Shown here in pieces: positions 34,357-44,257 of a stretch of DNA of 64,000 nt. This stretch comes from an uncultured Chitinophagaceae bacterium (GTDB lineage: Bacteria > Bacteroidota > Bacteroidia > Chitinophagales > Chitinophagaceae). Position 1 is the stretch's first letter; every line of letters starts with the position of its first letter. The notes under the pieces were generated by a model. It searched no databases. It was not told the origin of the DNA and worked only from the letters and a program-made list of their open reading frames with translations. A program made the position numbers and the translations under genes. The stretch covers positions 434,001 to 498,000 of the forward strand of contig CALMED010000002.1 in assembly GCA_937862815.1 (NCBI GenBank), given 5' to 3'.

Positions 34357-36287
34357 GACGGTTCCTGCGGCTCCACAAACAGCCGTCCTTCGGATGTGAG
34401 GCTCGCTTTTTCTTCCGCCACCAGGTGATGGATCACCTGCATGATTTTTTCCCTGCGTTTGGTGCCGGTGCTGTCCAGCAACTGTTTCAGCGGTACACCT
34501 GCCGCACCGGCTGCATCGGTCAGCATCTGGCGGATCGAGTTGTATTCTGTTTCTGTTAGACTGCTTTTCTTCCGGAACAGGCACACATCGCACAACCCGC
34601 AATTCTCCACCTGCCGGTCGCCGAAGTAACGGGCAATGGTAACCGAACGGCATGTTTGTTCCCCGGTCACATAGTCCCGCATCACCTTCACCCGCTGCAC
34701 CAGCTGCTGCCTTCTTTGTTCGCGTCGCTCCGGTGGAATGAACAGGTCGGCGCTGGCGGGCCGGTCTTCCAACAGCAGGAGCTGCGGTTTTTCTTTCTGG
34801 GGCGTGTATTGTACCAGTCCGGCCTGGTGCATTTGCACAAGTACCTGCACCACATCGGGTTTATTCATACCCAGCTGCCGGGCCAGCTGCAATTCAGAAA
34901 TAATGGTGTCGTGATCGAAAATGCCTCCATAGGTGCGTAACAGGCTTTTCATCACCGGCTCCAGGTCGGGACGGGCCGCTTCAAAAGCTTCCAGTGTTTC
35001 GCGGTTGGTGGTGAACTGCAGGCGCGGAGGTAAAAACAGTTGTGTGGCGTAATTGATCCAGCCTTCCTGTTCCAGCAACTGAAGGGCATATACCGTAGTG
35101 GAAAAGGGTAGCTGAAAACGGAGTATAAACTCGGTAATGTCGAATTCCATCCAGGTACCCGCGCCACTACCTGCGGGCACCTGCAGAAAGTTCATGAGGC
35201 ACTGGAACACCTTTTTCACTTCTGCCAGCGGCGGGTAGCGCAGGTCGGGCAGCTGTTCCAGTTCCAGCAGATCGCCGGGTTCGTACAGCAATACGGCATA
35301 TGATTTCTGGCCGTCGCGACCGGCACGCCCTGCTTCCTGGTAGTAGTTTTCCAGGCAGTCGGGTACATCGTGGTGCAGCACCACCCGCACATCGGGTTTG
35401 TCGATGCCCATGCCAAAGGCGTTGGTACACACCATCACGCGGGTGTTGTTGCGGATCCAGGCTTCCTGTTTTTCGCTGCGCTGTTCGCTGGTGAGGCCGG
35501 CATGGTAAAAATCAGCGCTGGTCCCTTCCAGCTGCAGCAAACGGGCCACTTCCTGCGTCTGTCGCCGGCTGCGGCAATACACGATGGCACTGCCCTGCAC
35601 ATTGCGCAGCACCTGGCGGATCTTGGTGATCTTTGAATCCACGCGGAAGACACTGAACGAGAGGTTGGAACGCAAAAACGAACCCTGGAAGACCTGCTCA
35701 TTCCGGAACAGGAGTTGCTTGCAGATGTCTTGCTGTACCTCGGGTGTGGCGGATGCTGTTACCGCCAGTACCGGTACACCGGACAACTGTTCCCGCAGTG
35801 CGGCAATCTGCAGGTAGGCCGGCCTGAAATCGTAACCCCACTGCGAAATGCAATGCGCTTCGTCCACGGCCAGCAAACCAATGCCCAATCCCGGCAGGTA
35901 TTCCTGAAAGAGGCGGGTGTGCAGTCGTTCGGGTGACACGTAGAGAAACTTGCAGTTGCTGTTGCCGGCGGTGACCAGGATCTGTTCCGATTCTTTCCGC
36001 GTCTGGGCAGCGGTGATGGCAAAGGCCGTGATGTTTCTGCGGCGCAGCGCTTCCACCTGGTCCTTCATCAGGGCAATCAACGGCGATACCACCAGGCAAA
36101 GTCCCGGAAGGGCCAGCGCCGGTACCTGGTAACAGATGCTTTTACCACCACCGGTGGGCAGGAGTGCCAGCGTATCATGGCCGGCCAGCACGGCGTTAAT
36201 GATGTCTTCCTGCAGCGGCCGGAAGGCAGAATACCCCCAATAGTTGCGGAGGATTTCCTGAATGGTATGGGGTTGGTGATGGGGCAT
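34353..36287 (-). CDS. recQ: RecQ-type ATP-dependent DNA helicase
   Basis: A 644-residue superfamily-2 helicase. FRPLQEDII is the Q-motif region, Walker A LLPTGGGKSICYQ near residue 43, DEAH box LLAVDEAHCISQWGYDFRP, motif V VMVCTNAFGMGIDKPDVR and motif VI YYQEAGRAGRDGQ. The RecQ zinc-binding Cys set CGLCDVC with an upstream Cys is present, then a winged-helix-like region; no clear HRDC domain is seen at the C-terminus. It unwinds DNA in recombination and repair. It is convergent with the HerA-like gene and 30 bases downstream of the copper ATPase stop. Confidence 0.93.
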   Translation of the reverse strand: MPHHQPHTIQEILRNYWGYSAFRPLQEDIINAVLAGHDTLALLPTGGGKSICYQVPALALPGLCLVVSPLIALMKDQVEALRRRNITAFAITAAQTRKESEQILVTAGNSNCKFLYVSPERLHTRLFQEYLPGLGIGLLAVDEAHCISQWGYDFRPAYLQIAALREQLSGVPVLAVTASATPEVQQDICKQLLFRNEQVFQGSFLRSNLSFSVFRVDSKITKIRQVLRNVQGSAIVYCRSRRQTQEVARLLQLEGTSADFYHAGLTSEQRSEKQEAWIRNNTRVMVCTNAFGMGIDKPDVRVVLHHDVPDCLENYYQEAGRAGRDGQKSYAVLLYEPGDLLELEQLPDLRYPPLAEVKKVFQCLMNFLQVPAGSGAGTWMEFDITEFILRFQLPFSTTVYALQLLEQEGWINYATQLFLPPRLQFTTNRETLEAFEAARPDLEPVMKSLLRTYGGIFDHDTIISELQLARQLGMNKPDVVQVLVQMHQAGLVQYTPQKEKPQLLLLEDRPASADLFIPPERREQRRQQLVQRVKVMRDYVTGEQTCRSVTIARYFGDRQVENCGLCDVCLFRKKSSLTETEYNSIRQMLTDAAGAAGVPLKQLLDSTGTKRREKIMQVIHHLVAEEKASLTSEGRLFVEPQEPS

Positions 36288-36317
36288 AGTGCTGCAGGTA
36301 GTGGCTGCAGGGGGGGC

Positions 36318-38444
36318 TCAGGTTACTTTTTTTACAAACAAGCGCACCGAGTTAACGGCCAGCACCACATCGCTGAGACCCATGACCAGCGCGCCAAAAG
36401 TGGGCGCCAGGAATCCAAAGGCGGCAACAGGTATGGCAATGATGTTGTAAAAGAACGCCCAAAAAAGGTTTTGTTTGATGGTGATATATGTGTGCCGACC
36501 CAGTCCCAGGGAGAGGGGCAGGTTCTGCAGTCCCTTGTTCATCAGCACCACATCGGCGGTTTGCATGGCTACCTGCGAAGCGTCACTCAGCGAAATACCG
36601 ATGGTGGCTTTGGCCAGGGCCGGGGCATCGTTGATGCCGTCGCCCACCATGGCCGTGGGTGTTTCGCTGCTAAGGCGGGCGATGGTGCTCAGTTTCTGTT
36701 CGGGTGTTTGTTCGGCAATCACTTCATCGAGGCCCAGTTGTGCGGCAATCAGTTCGCATTTGGCCCGGCGGTCGCCGCTCAGCAGGATGGTGCGGATGTT
36801 CTTCGATTGGAGGTACCGCACCACCTCCACTGCTTCGGGGCGCAGTTCATCTTTCACATCCACCCAGCCCAGCAGTTCGTTGTTTTTCAGCAGGTACACA
36901 TTGTGGGTGTCGTCGGTGGTGGCATGGGCAGCGGCTTTATAGGAACCCGCGGTAAAGATGTTCCCTTCTTTGTCGGTGGCCTTCATGCCAAGTCCCTTGA
37001 TTTCTTCGATGGCGCTCCAGCGCAGTTCGTCTTTTGTGCGCCAGGCCTGCGTGATGCACACGGCGATGGGATGGTTGGAATATTTTTCCAGCGAAAAAGC
37101 CAGTTGCCGCAGTTGCTCTTCCGTCCATCCGGGCGCTGTCACCTGCAGGGCGGCGATGTCAAAGCGCCCGGTGGTTAACGTGCCCGTCTTATCGAAGACA
37201 ACCTGTCTGATGTTCTTGAACAGTTCCAGGCTGCGGGCGTTGCGGAACAACACACCCGTTCGGGCTGCACGGCCCAGTCCCACCGCGATGGCGGCGGGCG
37301 TGGCCAGTCCCATGGCGCAGGGGCAGGCAATCACCAGCACGGCGATGCTGCGCATGAGGGCCGGGGTGAACTCCTGCAGCACGATCCAGTTTACTACCAG
37401 GGTAACAGCGGCGATGCCCAGTACCACCGGTACAAACACGGAGCTGATTTTATCGGCGAGTTGCTGCACGGGAGGCTTTTCGCCCTGTGCCTGCTTCACA
37501 AGATTCACGATGTTGGCCAGGGCGGAGTCGTTGGCTGAGGCGGTCACCTGGGCCCGCACCGTTCCGTCTTCTACCAGGCTGCCGCCAATGAGGTTGTCTT
37601 TAACGGTTTTGGAGAGGGGCAGGCTTTCGCCGGTGAGAATGCTTTCGTTCACCGTGGCATCACCCCACAGGATTTTACAGTCGGCCGGCACCTGCTCCCC
37701 GCTCTTGATGAGTACCAGGTCGCCCACCCGCAGCACACTGTTTTCCACCGGGAAGATCTGTTCCTGGTGCTGATCGTCGAAGGCTATCATGTTGGCCATC
37801 ACTTTCTGCGAACGGGCCAGGGTTTTGAGGGCCCGCTGGGTGTGGCGGATGGAAGCTTCCTCCATGTAGTTGCCCAGAAACACCAGGGTGATGATGGTGG
37901 CGGCGGTTTCGTAAAACAGGTATTGCTCTGCCTGGCCGGTGAGGGTGCCATAGAGGCTGTATACAAAGGCGGCGGTGGAACCGATAGCAATGAGCACATT
38001 CATGTTGGGCAATCCGTTGCGCAGGCTTTTTATGGCGCTGCGCCCGAAGTAACTCATGCCAAGTGCGTAGACCGGAATGCAGAGGCCCAGCTGCACCCAG
38101 GGATTCATCAGCCAGTGCCAGCCCAGCCAGCCGTGAAACATGTGCAGCAGCAGCAGCAGGGTGAAGGGCGCTGTGAGCAGCACGTACTTGAGGAATTTGT
38201 TCATGGGTTCTTTCGCTTCCTGTTCCTTACCTGTTCCTTCCTGCACCACATCGTAGCCCAGCTCCCGGATGCCTTTCTGCAGGTGCTGCAGGTCGGCGCC
38301 CCCGGTAACCGTTTCAAAAATCACCTCGCCGTTCACGGGGTTCACTTTTACCTGCTGCTTGCCTTCTTTCTCCAGGTAGCGGGATATCGTAAGCGCACAG
38401 TTGGCGCAGGTCATGCCTTCTACTTTCCAGTTGATCGTTTCCAT
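36318..38444 (-). CDS. copA: Copper-translocating P1B-type ATPase
   Basis: A 708-residue cation pump. One N-terminal heavy-metal domain has the motif GMTCANC (residues 10-16). Then follow the membrane helices, the actuator motif TGES, the membrane metal site CPC in VIACPCAMGLATP, the phosphorylation motif DKTGTLT, the HP motif in YSNHPIAV, and GDGINDAP. The CPC site is typical of copper(I) or silver(I) exporters, so it should move copper out of the cytoplasm or to periplasmic cupro-enzymes. It has no adjacent regulator or chaperone gene. It is divergent from tsaE across about 120 bases. Confidence 0.93.
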   Translation of the reverse strand: METINWKVEGMTCANCALTISRYLEKEGKQQVKVNPVNGEVIFETVTGGADLQHLQKGIRELGYDVVQEGTGKEQEAKEPMNKFLKYVLLTAPFTLLLLLHMFHGWLGWHWLMNPWVQLGLCIPVYALGMSYFGRSAIKSLRNGLPNMNVLIAIGSTAAFVYSLYGTLTGQAEQYLFYETAATIITLVFLGNYMEEASIRHTQRALKTLARSQKVMANMIAFDDQHQEQIFPVENSVLRVGDLVLIKSGEQVPADCKILWGDATVNESILTGESLPLSKTVKDNLIGGSLVEDGTVRAQVTASANDSALANIVNLVKQAQGEKPPVQQLADKISSVFVPVVLGIAAVTLVVNWIVLQEFTPALMRSIAVLVIACPCAMGLATPAAIAVGLGRAARTGVLFRNARSLELFKNIRQVVFDKTGTLTTGRFDIAALQVTAPGWTEEQLRQLAFSLEKYSNHPIAVCITQAWRTKDELRWSAIEEIKGLGMKATDKEGNIFTAGSYKAAAHATTDDTHNVYLLKNNELLGWVDVKDELRPEAVEVVRYLQSKNIRTILLSGDRRAKCELIAAQLGLDEVIAEQTPEQKLSTIARLSSETPTAMVGDGINDAPALAKATIGISLSDASQVAMQTADVVLMNKGLQNLPLSLGLGRHTYITIKQNLFWAFFYNIIAIPVAAFGFLAPTFGALVMGLSDVVLAVNSVRLFVKKVT

Positions 38445-38538
38445 ATATTCCTTGCGGAACGTCGCTTTCGGTTCTGCATCCGCGTTCCGGCCGTAAAATT
38501 ACAAAACGCTGTACGGATGGGGGATGCATCTGCCGCAA

Positions 38539-38546
38539 TATCTTTG
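38539..38546 (+). promoter_or_regulatory. -7 element of tsaE
   Basis: TATCTTTG is a perfect TAnnTTTG. Transcription should start near 38550-38554, downstream of an in-frame ATG at 38517, so translation must use GTG 38568. This site decides the start of tsaE. Confidence 0.7.
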
Positions 38547-38567
38547 CAACCATCGTTCATCTTAACA

Positions 38568-38987
38568 GTGGAACTCCGTTATACCATCAACCAGCTGCCC
38601 GAAGCGGCTGCCCGCTTCCTCGCGGCGTGCCGAGGCTACCGGGTCTTTGCGTTCGACGCATCCATGGGCGCCGGCAAGACCACCTTCATCCATGCCCTCT
38701 GCGACCAGCTGGGGGTGACGGAGCCGGTGAGCAGTCCCACCTTTTCCCTGATCAATGAGTACGAAACGGGAGAGGGGGAACTCCTGTATCACCTCGACCT
38801 TTACCGCCTCCGCGACGAAGAGGAGGCCATCCGGGCCGGGGTGGAGGATGTACTTCACAGTGGCGCTGTTTGCTTTGTGGAGTGGCCACAGAAGGCTCCC
38901 TCCCTGTTACCGCCCGATACAGTGTGGGTGCACCTCAACATCACCGGCACGCAGGAACGCCTGCTCCGTGTGCGGTTTCCCGCTTAG
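38568..38987 (+). CDS. tsaE: TsaE, tRNA threonylcarbamoyladenosine ATPase
   Basis: A 139-residue ATPase that works with TsaB and TsaD to make the t6A base next to the tRNA anticodon. Walker A is ASMGAGKTTF near residues 31-40; SSPTFSLINEYETG and LYHLDLYRL are family segments, and CFVEWPQK is the Walker-B-like end motif. GTG 38568 is used as start because the promoter's -7 element lies at 38539-38546. The tsaE-ald pairing on one strand, 51 bases apart, is common in Bacteroidota. Confidence 0.9.
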   Translation: MELRYTINQLPEAAARFLAACRGYRVFAFDASMGAGKTTFIHALCDQLGVTEPVSSPTFSLINEYETGEGELLYHLDLYRLRDEEEAIRAGVEDVLHSGAVCFVEWPQKAPSLLPPDTVWVHLNITGTQERLLRVRFPA

Positions 38988-39038
38988 TTTTTGTAACTTG
39001 TGACCATTCCCAAAACGAACGATTCCCTTCCGCCAGCT

Positions 39039-40256
39039 ATGTCCTCCACCAAACCCATCGTCAGCGCCGCTTTCAATTACGAAACCCTGGAGGAAACCCT
39101 CGATGTACGCAAGAAGCCGGGCAGCCTGTTCATCGGCCTTCCCAAGGAGCAGATGTTTCACGAAAACCGGGTGGCCCTTACGCCGGAGGCCGTAAGTGTA
39201 CTCACGCAGAACGGACACCGGGTGCTGATCGAATACCAGGCGGGAGAGGGAGCGCATTATTCCGACAAGGATTTCAGCGAGGCGGGCGCCCGCATCGCCT
39301 ACGACCGCAAGGAAGTGTACCAGTGCGACCTGCTCATCAAGTCGGCCCCGGTGAGTGAGCCCGAGCTGGACTTGCTGCGGCCCGGGCAAACCATCATCTC
39401 GCCCATCCACATCGCGGTGATGAAGCAGGAGATTCTACAGGTGATGATGGAAAAAAAGATCACCGCGCTTTCATTCGAAAACCTGAAAGACGATGCCGGC
39501 CACAACCCCATCGTGCGCAGCATGAGCGAGATTGCAGGGAGCGCCGTCATGCTCATCGCCGGCCAGTACCTCAGCAGTTCCAACAACGGGAAGGGAGTGT
39601 TGCTGGGCGGCATCAGCGGCATCCCGCCCACCAAGGTGGTGATTATTGGCGCCGGCATTGTGGGCGAATACGCCACCCGAACGGCCCTGGCCATGGGGGC
39701 CAGCGTGAAGATTTTCGACAACAACATTTACAAGCTCAAGCGGCTGCAAACGGCCATCGGGCAGCGGGTGTGGACCTCGGTGATAGAGCCGAAGATTCTC
39801 GCCAAACAGCTCAAGACCTGCGATGTGGCGGTGGGGGCGCTTTCCTCCCTGGGCGGTTCCCGCACGCCCGTGGTGGTATCGGAAGAAATGGTATCGGCCA
39901 TGCGGCCCGGCAGTGTGATCGTGGATGTGAGCATTGACCGCGGCGGTTGTTTCGAAACCAGCGAGGTGAGCAGCCACGAACAACCCATCTTTCTCAAATA
40001 CGGCGTCATTCATTACTGCGTGCCCAACATCCCCAGCGGCTTTGCCCGTACGGCTTCGCAGGCCATCAGCAACGTGCTCATGCCCCTCCTGCTGGAGGTG
40101 GGGGATGAAGGCGGGCTGGAAAACCTGCTCTGGCACAAGCTCACCATCCGCAACGGCATTTATATGTTCAAGGGAGCGCTCACCAATATCTACCTCAGCC
40201 AGCGCTTCGATCTCAAATACACCGACCTGAACCTGCTGATAGCGAGCAGGCGCTGA
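39039..40256 (+). CDS. ald: Alanine dehydrogenase family protein
   Basis: An NAD-dependent enzyme that interconverts alanine and pyruvate plus ammonia; 405 residues from ATG 39039. Segments: IGLPKEQMFHENRVALTPEAV, the substrate region LLIKSAPVSEPE, the dinucleotide motif VVIIGAGIVGEYATRTAL and GALSSLGGSRTPVVV. The protein is somewhat longer than classical alanine dehydrogenases at the N-terminus (about 30 residues before the family domain), which is usual in Bacteroidota. A GTG at 39000 would add 13 residues, but a TAACTTG element near 38994 argues for the later start. Confidence 0.87.
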   Translation: MSSTKPIVSAAFNYETLEETLDVRKKPGSLFIGLPKEQMFHENRVALTPEAVSVLTQNGHRVLIEYQAGEGAHYSDKDFSEAGARIAYDRKEVYQCDLLIKSAPVSEPELDLLRPGQTIISPIHIAVMKQEILQVMMEKKITALSFENLKDDAGHNPIVRSMSEIAGSAVMLIAGQYLSSSNNGKGVLLGGISGIPPTKVVIIGAGIVGEYATRTALAMGASVKIFDNNIYKLKRLQTAIGQRVWTSVIEPKILAKQLKTCDVAVGALSSLGGSRTPVVVSEEMVSAMRPGSVIVDVSIDRGGCFETSEVSSHEQPIFLKYGVIHYCVPNIPSGFARTASQAISNVLMPLLLEVGDEGGLENLLWHKLTIRNGIYMFKGALTNIYLSQRFDLKYTDLNLLIASRR

Positions 40257-40877
40257 TCAGCGTTTATAATCTGTAATGGAAAGTTGCCGGCTGCAAAAGC
40301 GGTACTCCTGCTCCTCATTGCTGCTCACCACCACCAGGCGGTTTCTGCAGTAACGGTCAACCAGGCTGTGATAGAGGGCAATGCCTTCCGCATCCAGGTT
40401 GGTGCAGGGCTCGTCGAGAAATAACGCAGTGGTGTTGGCGAAAATGGCCTGCGCCAGGCGTACACGCTGCTTCATCCCGCTGCTGTAGTAGCGGATCTGC
40501 TTGTGCAGGGCCTGTTGCAGGCCAACCGTTTCAACGATCTCCGTGGTGCTGAGTCCGGGCAGCAGGGGCTTGAACTGAAAATGAAACTGTAAAAATTCTT
40601 CCAGGCTCATTTCTTCGGGGAGCTCCAGGTAGGGCGCCACCAGCGAAATGTGTGCAAAAACCCTGTCCGGTGCAACGGTTTGCCCGTTCCTTTCGTAGTG
40701 AACGGTTCCTTCGCTGTGGGTCAGCGAACCGGCCAGCACCTGCAGGAGGGTGGATTTACCGGAGCCGTTGGAGCCGGTGATGGCATAGTGTGTGCCGCTT
40801 TCAAACGTGAAGGAAAGATGGCGGAAAATCCATTCCCGGTTGTACCGTTTGCCGGTATCAGAAAGCGATATCTTCAT
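40257..40877 (-). CDS. ABC transporter ATPase of the lpx operon
   Basis: A 206-residue ATPase with Walker A TGSNGSGKSTL near residues 34-44, the signature written YSSGMKQR, and Walker B ALFLDEPCTNLD. It is the last gene of the lipid A operon, and its start lies 20 bases inside the lpxA 3' end. No permease gene follows, so its membrane partner is elsewhere. An ABC ATPase in this position after lpxA is common in Bacteroidota, and an envelope-lipid role is likely, but the substrate is unknown. Confidence 0.87.
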   Translation of the reverse strand: MKISLSDTGKRYNREWIFRHLSFTFESGTHYAITGSNGSGKSTLLQVLAGSLTHSEGTVHYERNGQTVAPDRVFAHISLVAPYLELPEEMSLEEFLQFHFQFKPLLPGLSTTEIVETVGLQQALHKQIRYYSSGMKQRVRLAQAIFANTTALFLDEPCTNLDAEGIALYHSLVDRYCRNRLVVVSSNEEQEYRFCSRQLSITDYKR

Positions 40878-41664
40878 CGTTGCCGCTTTGCGATTGCCGC
40901 CGGATGACGCCGATTTCCGATTTGCGGATAAAGGCGAGGATTTCCTCCCGTACCGGCGTGGCGGCCAGGGTGGTTTCAATTAACTCCAGCGCTTTGGATA
41001 CGATGTGTTTTTCCACGAAGAGGATGTGGTAGATCCGGAAGATTTCTTCTATGGTTTCTTTGGAAAAACCCCGGCGGCTGAGTCCCACGTTGTTGATGCC
41101 CACATAGCTGAGGGGTTCGCGGGCCGCCCGCACGTAGGGCGGGATGTCTTTGCGGATGGCGCTCATGCCGGCAACATAAGTATGGGCGCCGATGTGGGTG
41201 AACTGGTGGGCCGCACTGAGACCACCGATCACGGCATATTCATCAACCGTAACATGTCCCGCCAGTTGTACGCCGTTGGCCATCACCACATGGTTGCCCA
41301 CCACACAGTCGTGGGCAATGTGGGCATAGGCCATGATGAGGCAGTTACTGCCCACCTTCGTGGTGTTCTTATCAATGGTACCGCGGTGGATGGTGACGCA
41401 CTCCCGGATGGTGGTGTTGTCGCCTATCTCGGCCAGCGTATATTCTCCTTTGTATTTCAGGTCCTGCGGAATACCACCCACCACAGCCCCTGGAAATACC
41501 CGGCAGTTTTTTCCGATGCGGGAGCAGGGAAAGATCACCGCGTTGCTCATGATGTGGGAGCCGTCGCCTATCACCACGTCGTCGTGTATAACGGCAAAGG
41601 GGTCCACCTTTACGTTGGCGCCCAGTTGTGCGTTGGGATGGATATGGGCCAGGTTACTGATCAT
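40858..41664 (-). CDS. lpxA: Acyl-ACP--UDP-N-acetylglucosamine O-acyltransferase
   Basis: The first enzyme of lipid A synthesis: it puts a 3-hydroxyacyl chain on UDP-GlcNAc. The 268-residue protein starts with hexapeptide-repeat strands (ISNLAHIHPNAQLGANVKV, VIGDGSHIMSNAVIFPCSRIG), carries the catalytic-His segment MAYAHIAHDCVVGN and the QFTHIGAHTYVAGMSAIRKD region, and ends in a helical domain. The start overlaps the lpxC/fabZ stop by 4 bases. Confidence 0.94.
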   Translation of the reverse strand: MISNLAHIHPNAQLGANVKVDPFAVIHDDVVIGDGSHIMSNAVIFPCSRIGKNCRVFPGAVVGGIPQDLKYKGEYTLAEIGDNTTIRECVTIHRGTIDKNTTKVGSNCLIMAYAHIAHDCVVGNHVVMANGVQLAGHVTVDEYAVIGGLSAAHQFTHIGAHTYVAGMSAIRKDIPPYVRAAREPLSYVGINNVGLSRRGFSKETIEEIFRIYHILFVEKHIVSKALELIETTLAATPVREEILAFIRKSEIGVIRRQSQSGNDEDIAF

Positions 41665-43079
41665 GCTTGGGTGCGTTTTACTATTTGTGCCGTGAGATCG
41701 CCTTCACAAACCACTTTGCTGCCAACAAATATCGTTCCTTTCATCTCCACAATGCCGCGGCGGATGGGGTTTTTGAGTTCCATTTTTAATAAGAGGGTAT
41801 CCCCTGGTACCACTTTCTGCTTGAACTTGCAGTTGTCCACCTTCAGAAAGTAGGTATCGTACTTGTCTTCCGTATCCCGGGGGATGGCCAGAAGTCCACC
41901 GCACTGTGCCAGGGCTTCGATCTGCAACACACCGGGCATTACGTAGTTCCCCGGGAAATGCCCCTGGAAAAACGGCTCGTTATAGGTCACGTTTTTCACC
42001 CCCACAATGTGCGTGTCGCTGTGTTCAATGATTTTATCCACCAGCAGGAAGGGATAGCGGTGAGGGAGGATGCGCTCAATTTCGGTGATGTCGTGTACCG
42101 GCGGTTTATCGGGATAATAATGGGGCACCTGTACCTTGAAACGGTTCTTTTTGATGTGTTCCTTGATCTTGCGGGCGAAGGCAACATTGCTGGCATGGCC
42201 GGGGCGGTTGGCAATGATATGTGCTTTAAATGGCATGCCCGCCAGGGCGAGGTCGCCCACGAGGTCCAGCAGTTTGTGCCGGGCGGGTTCGTTGGGGAAC
42301 CGCAGTTGCAGGTTGTTGAGATAGCCCTCGCTGGTGATGGCAATTTTTTCCTTTCCAAAAGCCTGTGCCAGCGATTCGAGCTGTGTATCGGTTACCGGTT
42401 TGTCCACCACTACAATGGCGTTGTTCAGGTCGCCGCCCCGGATGAGATTGTTGCGGAGCAGGTATTCCAGTTCGTGGAAAAAGGAAAACGTGCGGCAGGG
42501 TGCTATTTCGGTATTAAACTCGTTGATGTGTTTCAGGTGCGCATGTTGGGTACCCAGCACAGGTGAGTTAAAATCGATGAGGGTGTTGATGCGGTATTCA
42601 TTGGCGGGCATGGCTACCATTTCCACGTTTTTTTCCTCGTCGGTGAAGTAAATGTTGTGCTCAATGGTGTACCAGGTTTTAATGGCATCCTGCTGCTGGC
42701 GGCCGGCTTTCTGCAGGGCTTCCACAAAGGGCTGGGAACTGCCGTCGAGGATGGGTATCTCCGGGCCGTCGATCTTCACCAGCACATTGTCTACTTCGCA
42801 GCCTACGAGCGCAGCCAGCAGGTGTTCGATGGTGGTGACCGAAGCGCCGTTATTGGACAGGGTGGTGCTGCGGTTGGTTTCGGTTACAAAGTCCACGTCG
42901 GCTTTCACCGTTGGCTGGCCTTCCAGGTCGGTGCGTTGAAATACGATGCCTGTATTGGGGTCGGCCGGTTCTAGTACCATCTGTACGGACGTGCCCGAGT
43001 GGATGCCCACGCCCGAAATACTGATGGGCTGGGCCAGGGTATGCTGGTGGGAATGATCGGATGCGTTTTTATGCGACAT
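41661..43079 (-). CDS. lpxC/fabZ: Fused LpxC deacetylase and FabZ dehydratase
   Basis: A 472-residue bifunctional enzyme. The N-terminal LpxC part (about 1-300) deacetylates UDP-3-O-acyl-GlcNAc, the committed step of lipid A, and shows SISGVGIHSG, the zinc ligand His in TIEHLLAAL and the HKLLDLVGDLAL motif. The C-terminal FabZ part (about 325-472) dehydrates 3-hydroxyacyl-ACP for fatty-acid elongation, with IERILPHRYPFLLVDKI and the catalytic His/Glu segments FFQGHFPGNYVMPGVLQIEALAQ split over the active site. The fusion links the two pathways that compete for the same 3-hydroxyacyl-ACP and is known from Bacteroidota. It lies 60 bases after lpxD. Confidence 0.95.
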   Translation of the reverse strand: MSHKNASDHSHQHTLAQPISISGVGIHSGTSVQMVLEPADPNTGIVFQRTDLEGQPTVKADVDFVTETNRSTTLSNNGASVTTIEHLLAALVGCEVDNVLVKIDGPEIPILDGSSQPFVEALQKAGRQQQDAIKTWYTIEHNIYFTDEEKNVEMVAMPANEYRINTLIDFNSPVLGTQHAHLKHINEFNTEIAPCRTFSFFHELEYLLRNNLIRGGDLNNAIVVVDKPVTDTQLESLAQAFGKEKIAITSEGYLNNLQLRFPNEPARHKLLDLVGDLALAGMPFKAHIIANRPGHASNVAFARKIKEHIKKNRFKVQVPHYYPDKPPVHDITEIERILPHRYPFLLVDKIIEHSDTHIVGVKNVTYNEPFFQGHFPGNYVMPGVLQIEALAQCGGLLAIPRDTEDKYDTYFLKVDNCKFKQKVVPGDTLLLKMELKNPIRRGIVEMKGTIFVGSKVVCEGDLTAQIVKRTQA

Positions 43080-43139
43080 AAGGCACGAATGTAGGAAAAA
43101 GCGGCAAAATGGGCGTAAGGTGGGGCGGTTGGGTCCCCA

Positions 43140-44192
43140 TCAGATGCCGGCCTTTTCGGTCATCAATTGCTTCATGATGGCCTCCAGTTCGGCAATGCGT
43201 TTTTCTATGTCGGGCAGGCTGCGGAACAGGGCCTGGCTGCGGAGGGTGCTGGTATATTCGTAAGCAGGGGTGCCGGTTACGGTGCTGCCGGGGGTTTTAA
43301 TGGATTTGCTCACACCGCTCTGGGCGTTGATGCGGCTGCCATCGGCAATGGAGATGTGACCCACAATGCCCACCTGGCCGCCAATCATGACGTTTTTGCC
43401 GATCTTGGTGCTGCCGCTCACCCCCGTTTGGGCGGCGATGACGGTGTTGCTGCCGATCTCCACATTATGGGCCACCTGGATGAGGTTATCGAGTTTGGCG
43501 CCCTGCCGGATGAGGGTGGAGCCGATGGTGGCCCGGTCAATGGTGCAGTTGGCGCCGATTTCCACATCGTCTTCCACCACCACATTGCCCAGCTGGGGTA
43601 CTTTCTGGTAGCTGCCGTCGGGCTGGGGTGCAAAGCCGAAGCCGTCGCCGCCGATGACCGTACCGGCGTGGATGATCACGTTACTGCCGATGCGGCACCC
43701 GGTGTAAATTTTCACACCGGCATGCAGGATGGTATTATCGCCTATCTGCACATCGTCGCCAATATATACCTGGGGATGCACTTTTACCTGCCGGCCCAGC
43801 TGCACGTTGTTGCCTATATAGCTGAAAGCCCCGATGAATACCTGCTCGCCCAGCATCGCCGAGGGGGCTACAAAGCAGGGTTCCTGCCGGCCCACCAGCT
43901 GGCTGGTTTTGAGCTTCTCGTAGGTCTGCAGCAGGGTGGCAAACGCACTGTAGGCGTTGGGCACGCGGATGAGGGTGGCCTGCACCGGTTCTTTCAGTTC
44001 CTGGCTTTCGTTGATGATGATAACACTGGCCTTTGTCTGGTAGAGAAAGTCTTCGTATTTGGGATTGGCCAGAAAACTGAGCTGGCCCGGACCGGCTTCT
44101 TCAATTTTTCCAAACGATTCAACGCCCGCGGAGGGGTCGCCTTCTACTTTTCCCTGGATGATCGAAGCGATCTGGGCAGCTGTAAACTCCAT
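43140..44192 (-). CDS. lpxD: UDP-3-O-acylglucosamine N-acyltransferase
   Basis: Adds the second hydroxyacyl chain in lipid A synthesis. The 350-residue protein has an N-terminal uridine-binding domain (MEFTAAQIASIIQGKVEGD), a left-handed beta-helix of hexapeptide repeats (MLGEQVFIGAFSYIGNNVQLG onward) with the catalytic His in LIQVAHNVEIGSNT, and a C-terminal helix. It lies between the HD hydrolase gene (gap 65 bases) and lpxC/fabZ. Confidence 0.94.
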   Translation of the reverse strand: MEFTAAQIASIIQGKVEGDPSAGVESFGKIEEAGPGQLSFLANPKYEDFLYQTKASVIIINESQELKEPVQATLIRVPNAYSAFATLLQTYEKLKTSQLVGRQEPCFVAPSAMLGEQVFIGAFSYIGNNVQLGRQVKVHPQVYIGDDVQIGDNTILHAGVKIYTGCRIGSNVIIHAGTVIGGDGFGFAPQPDGSYQKVPQLGNVVVEDDVEIGANCTIDRATIGSTLIRQGAKLDNLIQVAHNVEIGSNTVIAAQTGVSGSTKIGKNVMIGGQVGIVGHISIADGSRINAQSGVSKSIKTPGSTVTGTPAYEYTSTLRSQALFRSLPDIEKRIAELEAIMKQLMTEKAGI

Positions 44193-44257
44193 GTATCCTG
44201 CTTAATGACTTAAAGTTACTTGCTTAAACGCACCCACGCAATGTTTCGTACAGCCGT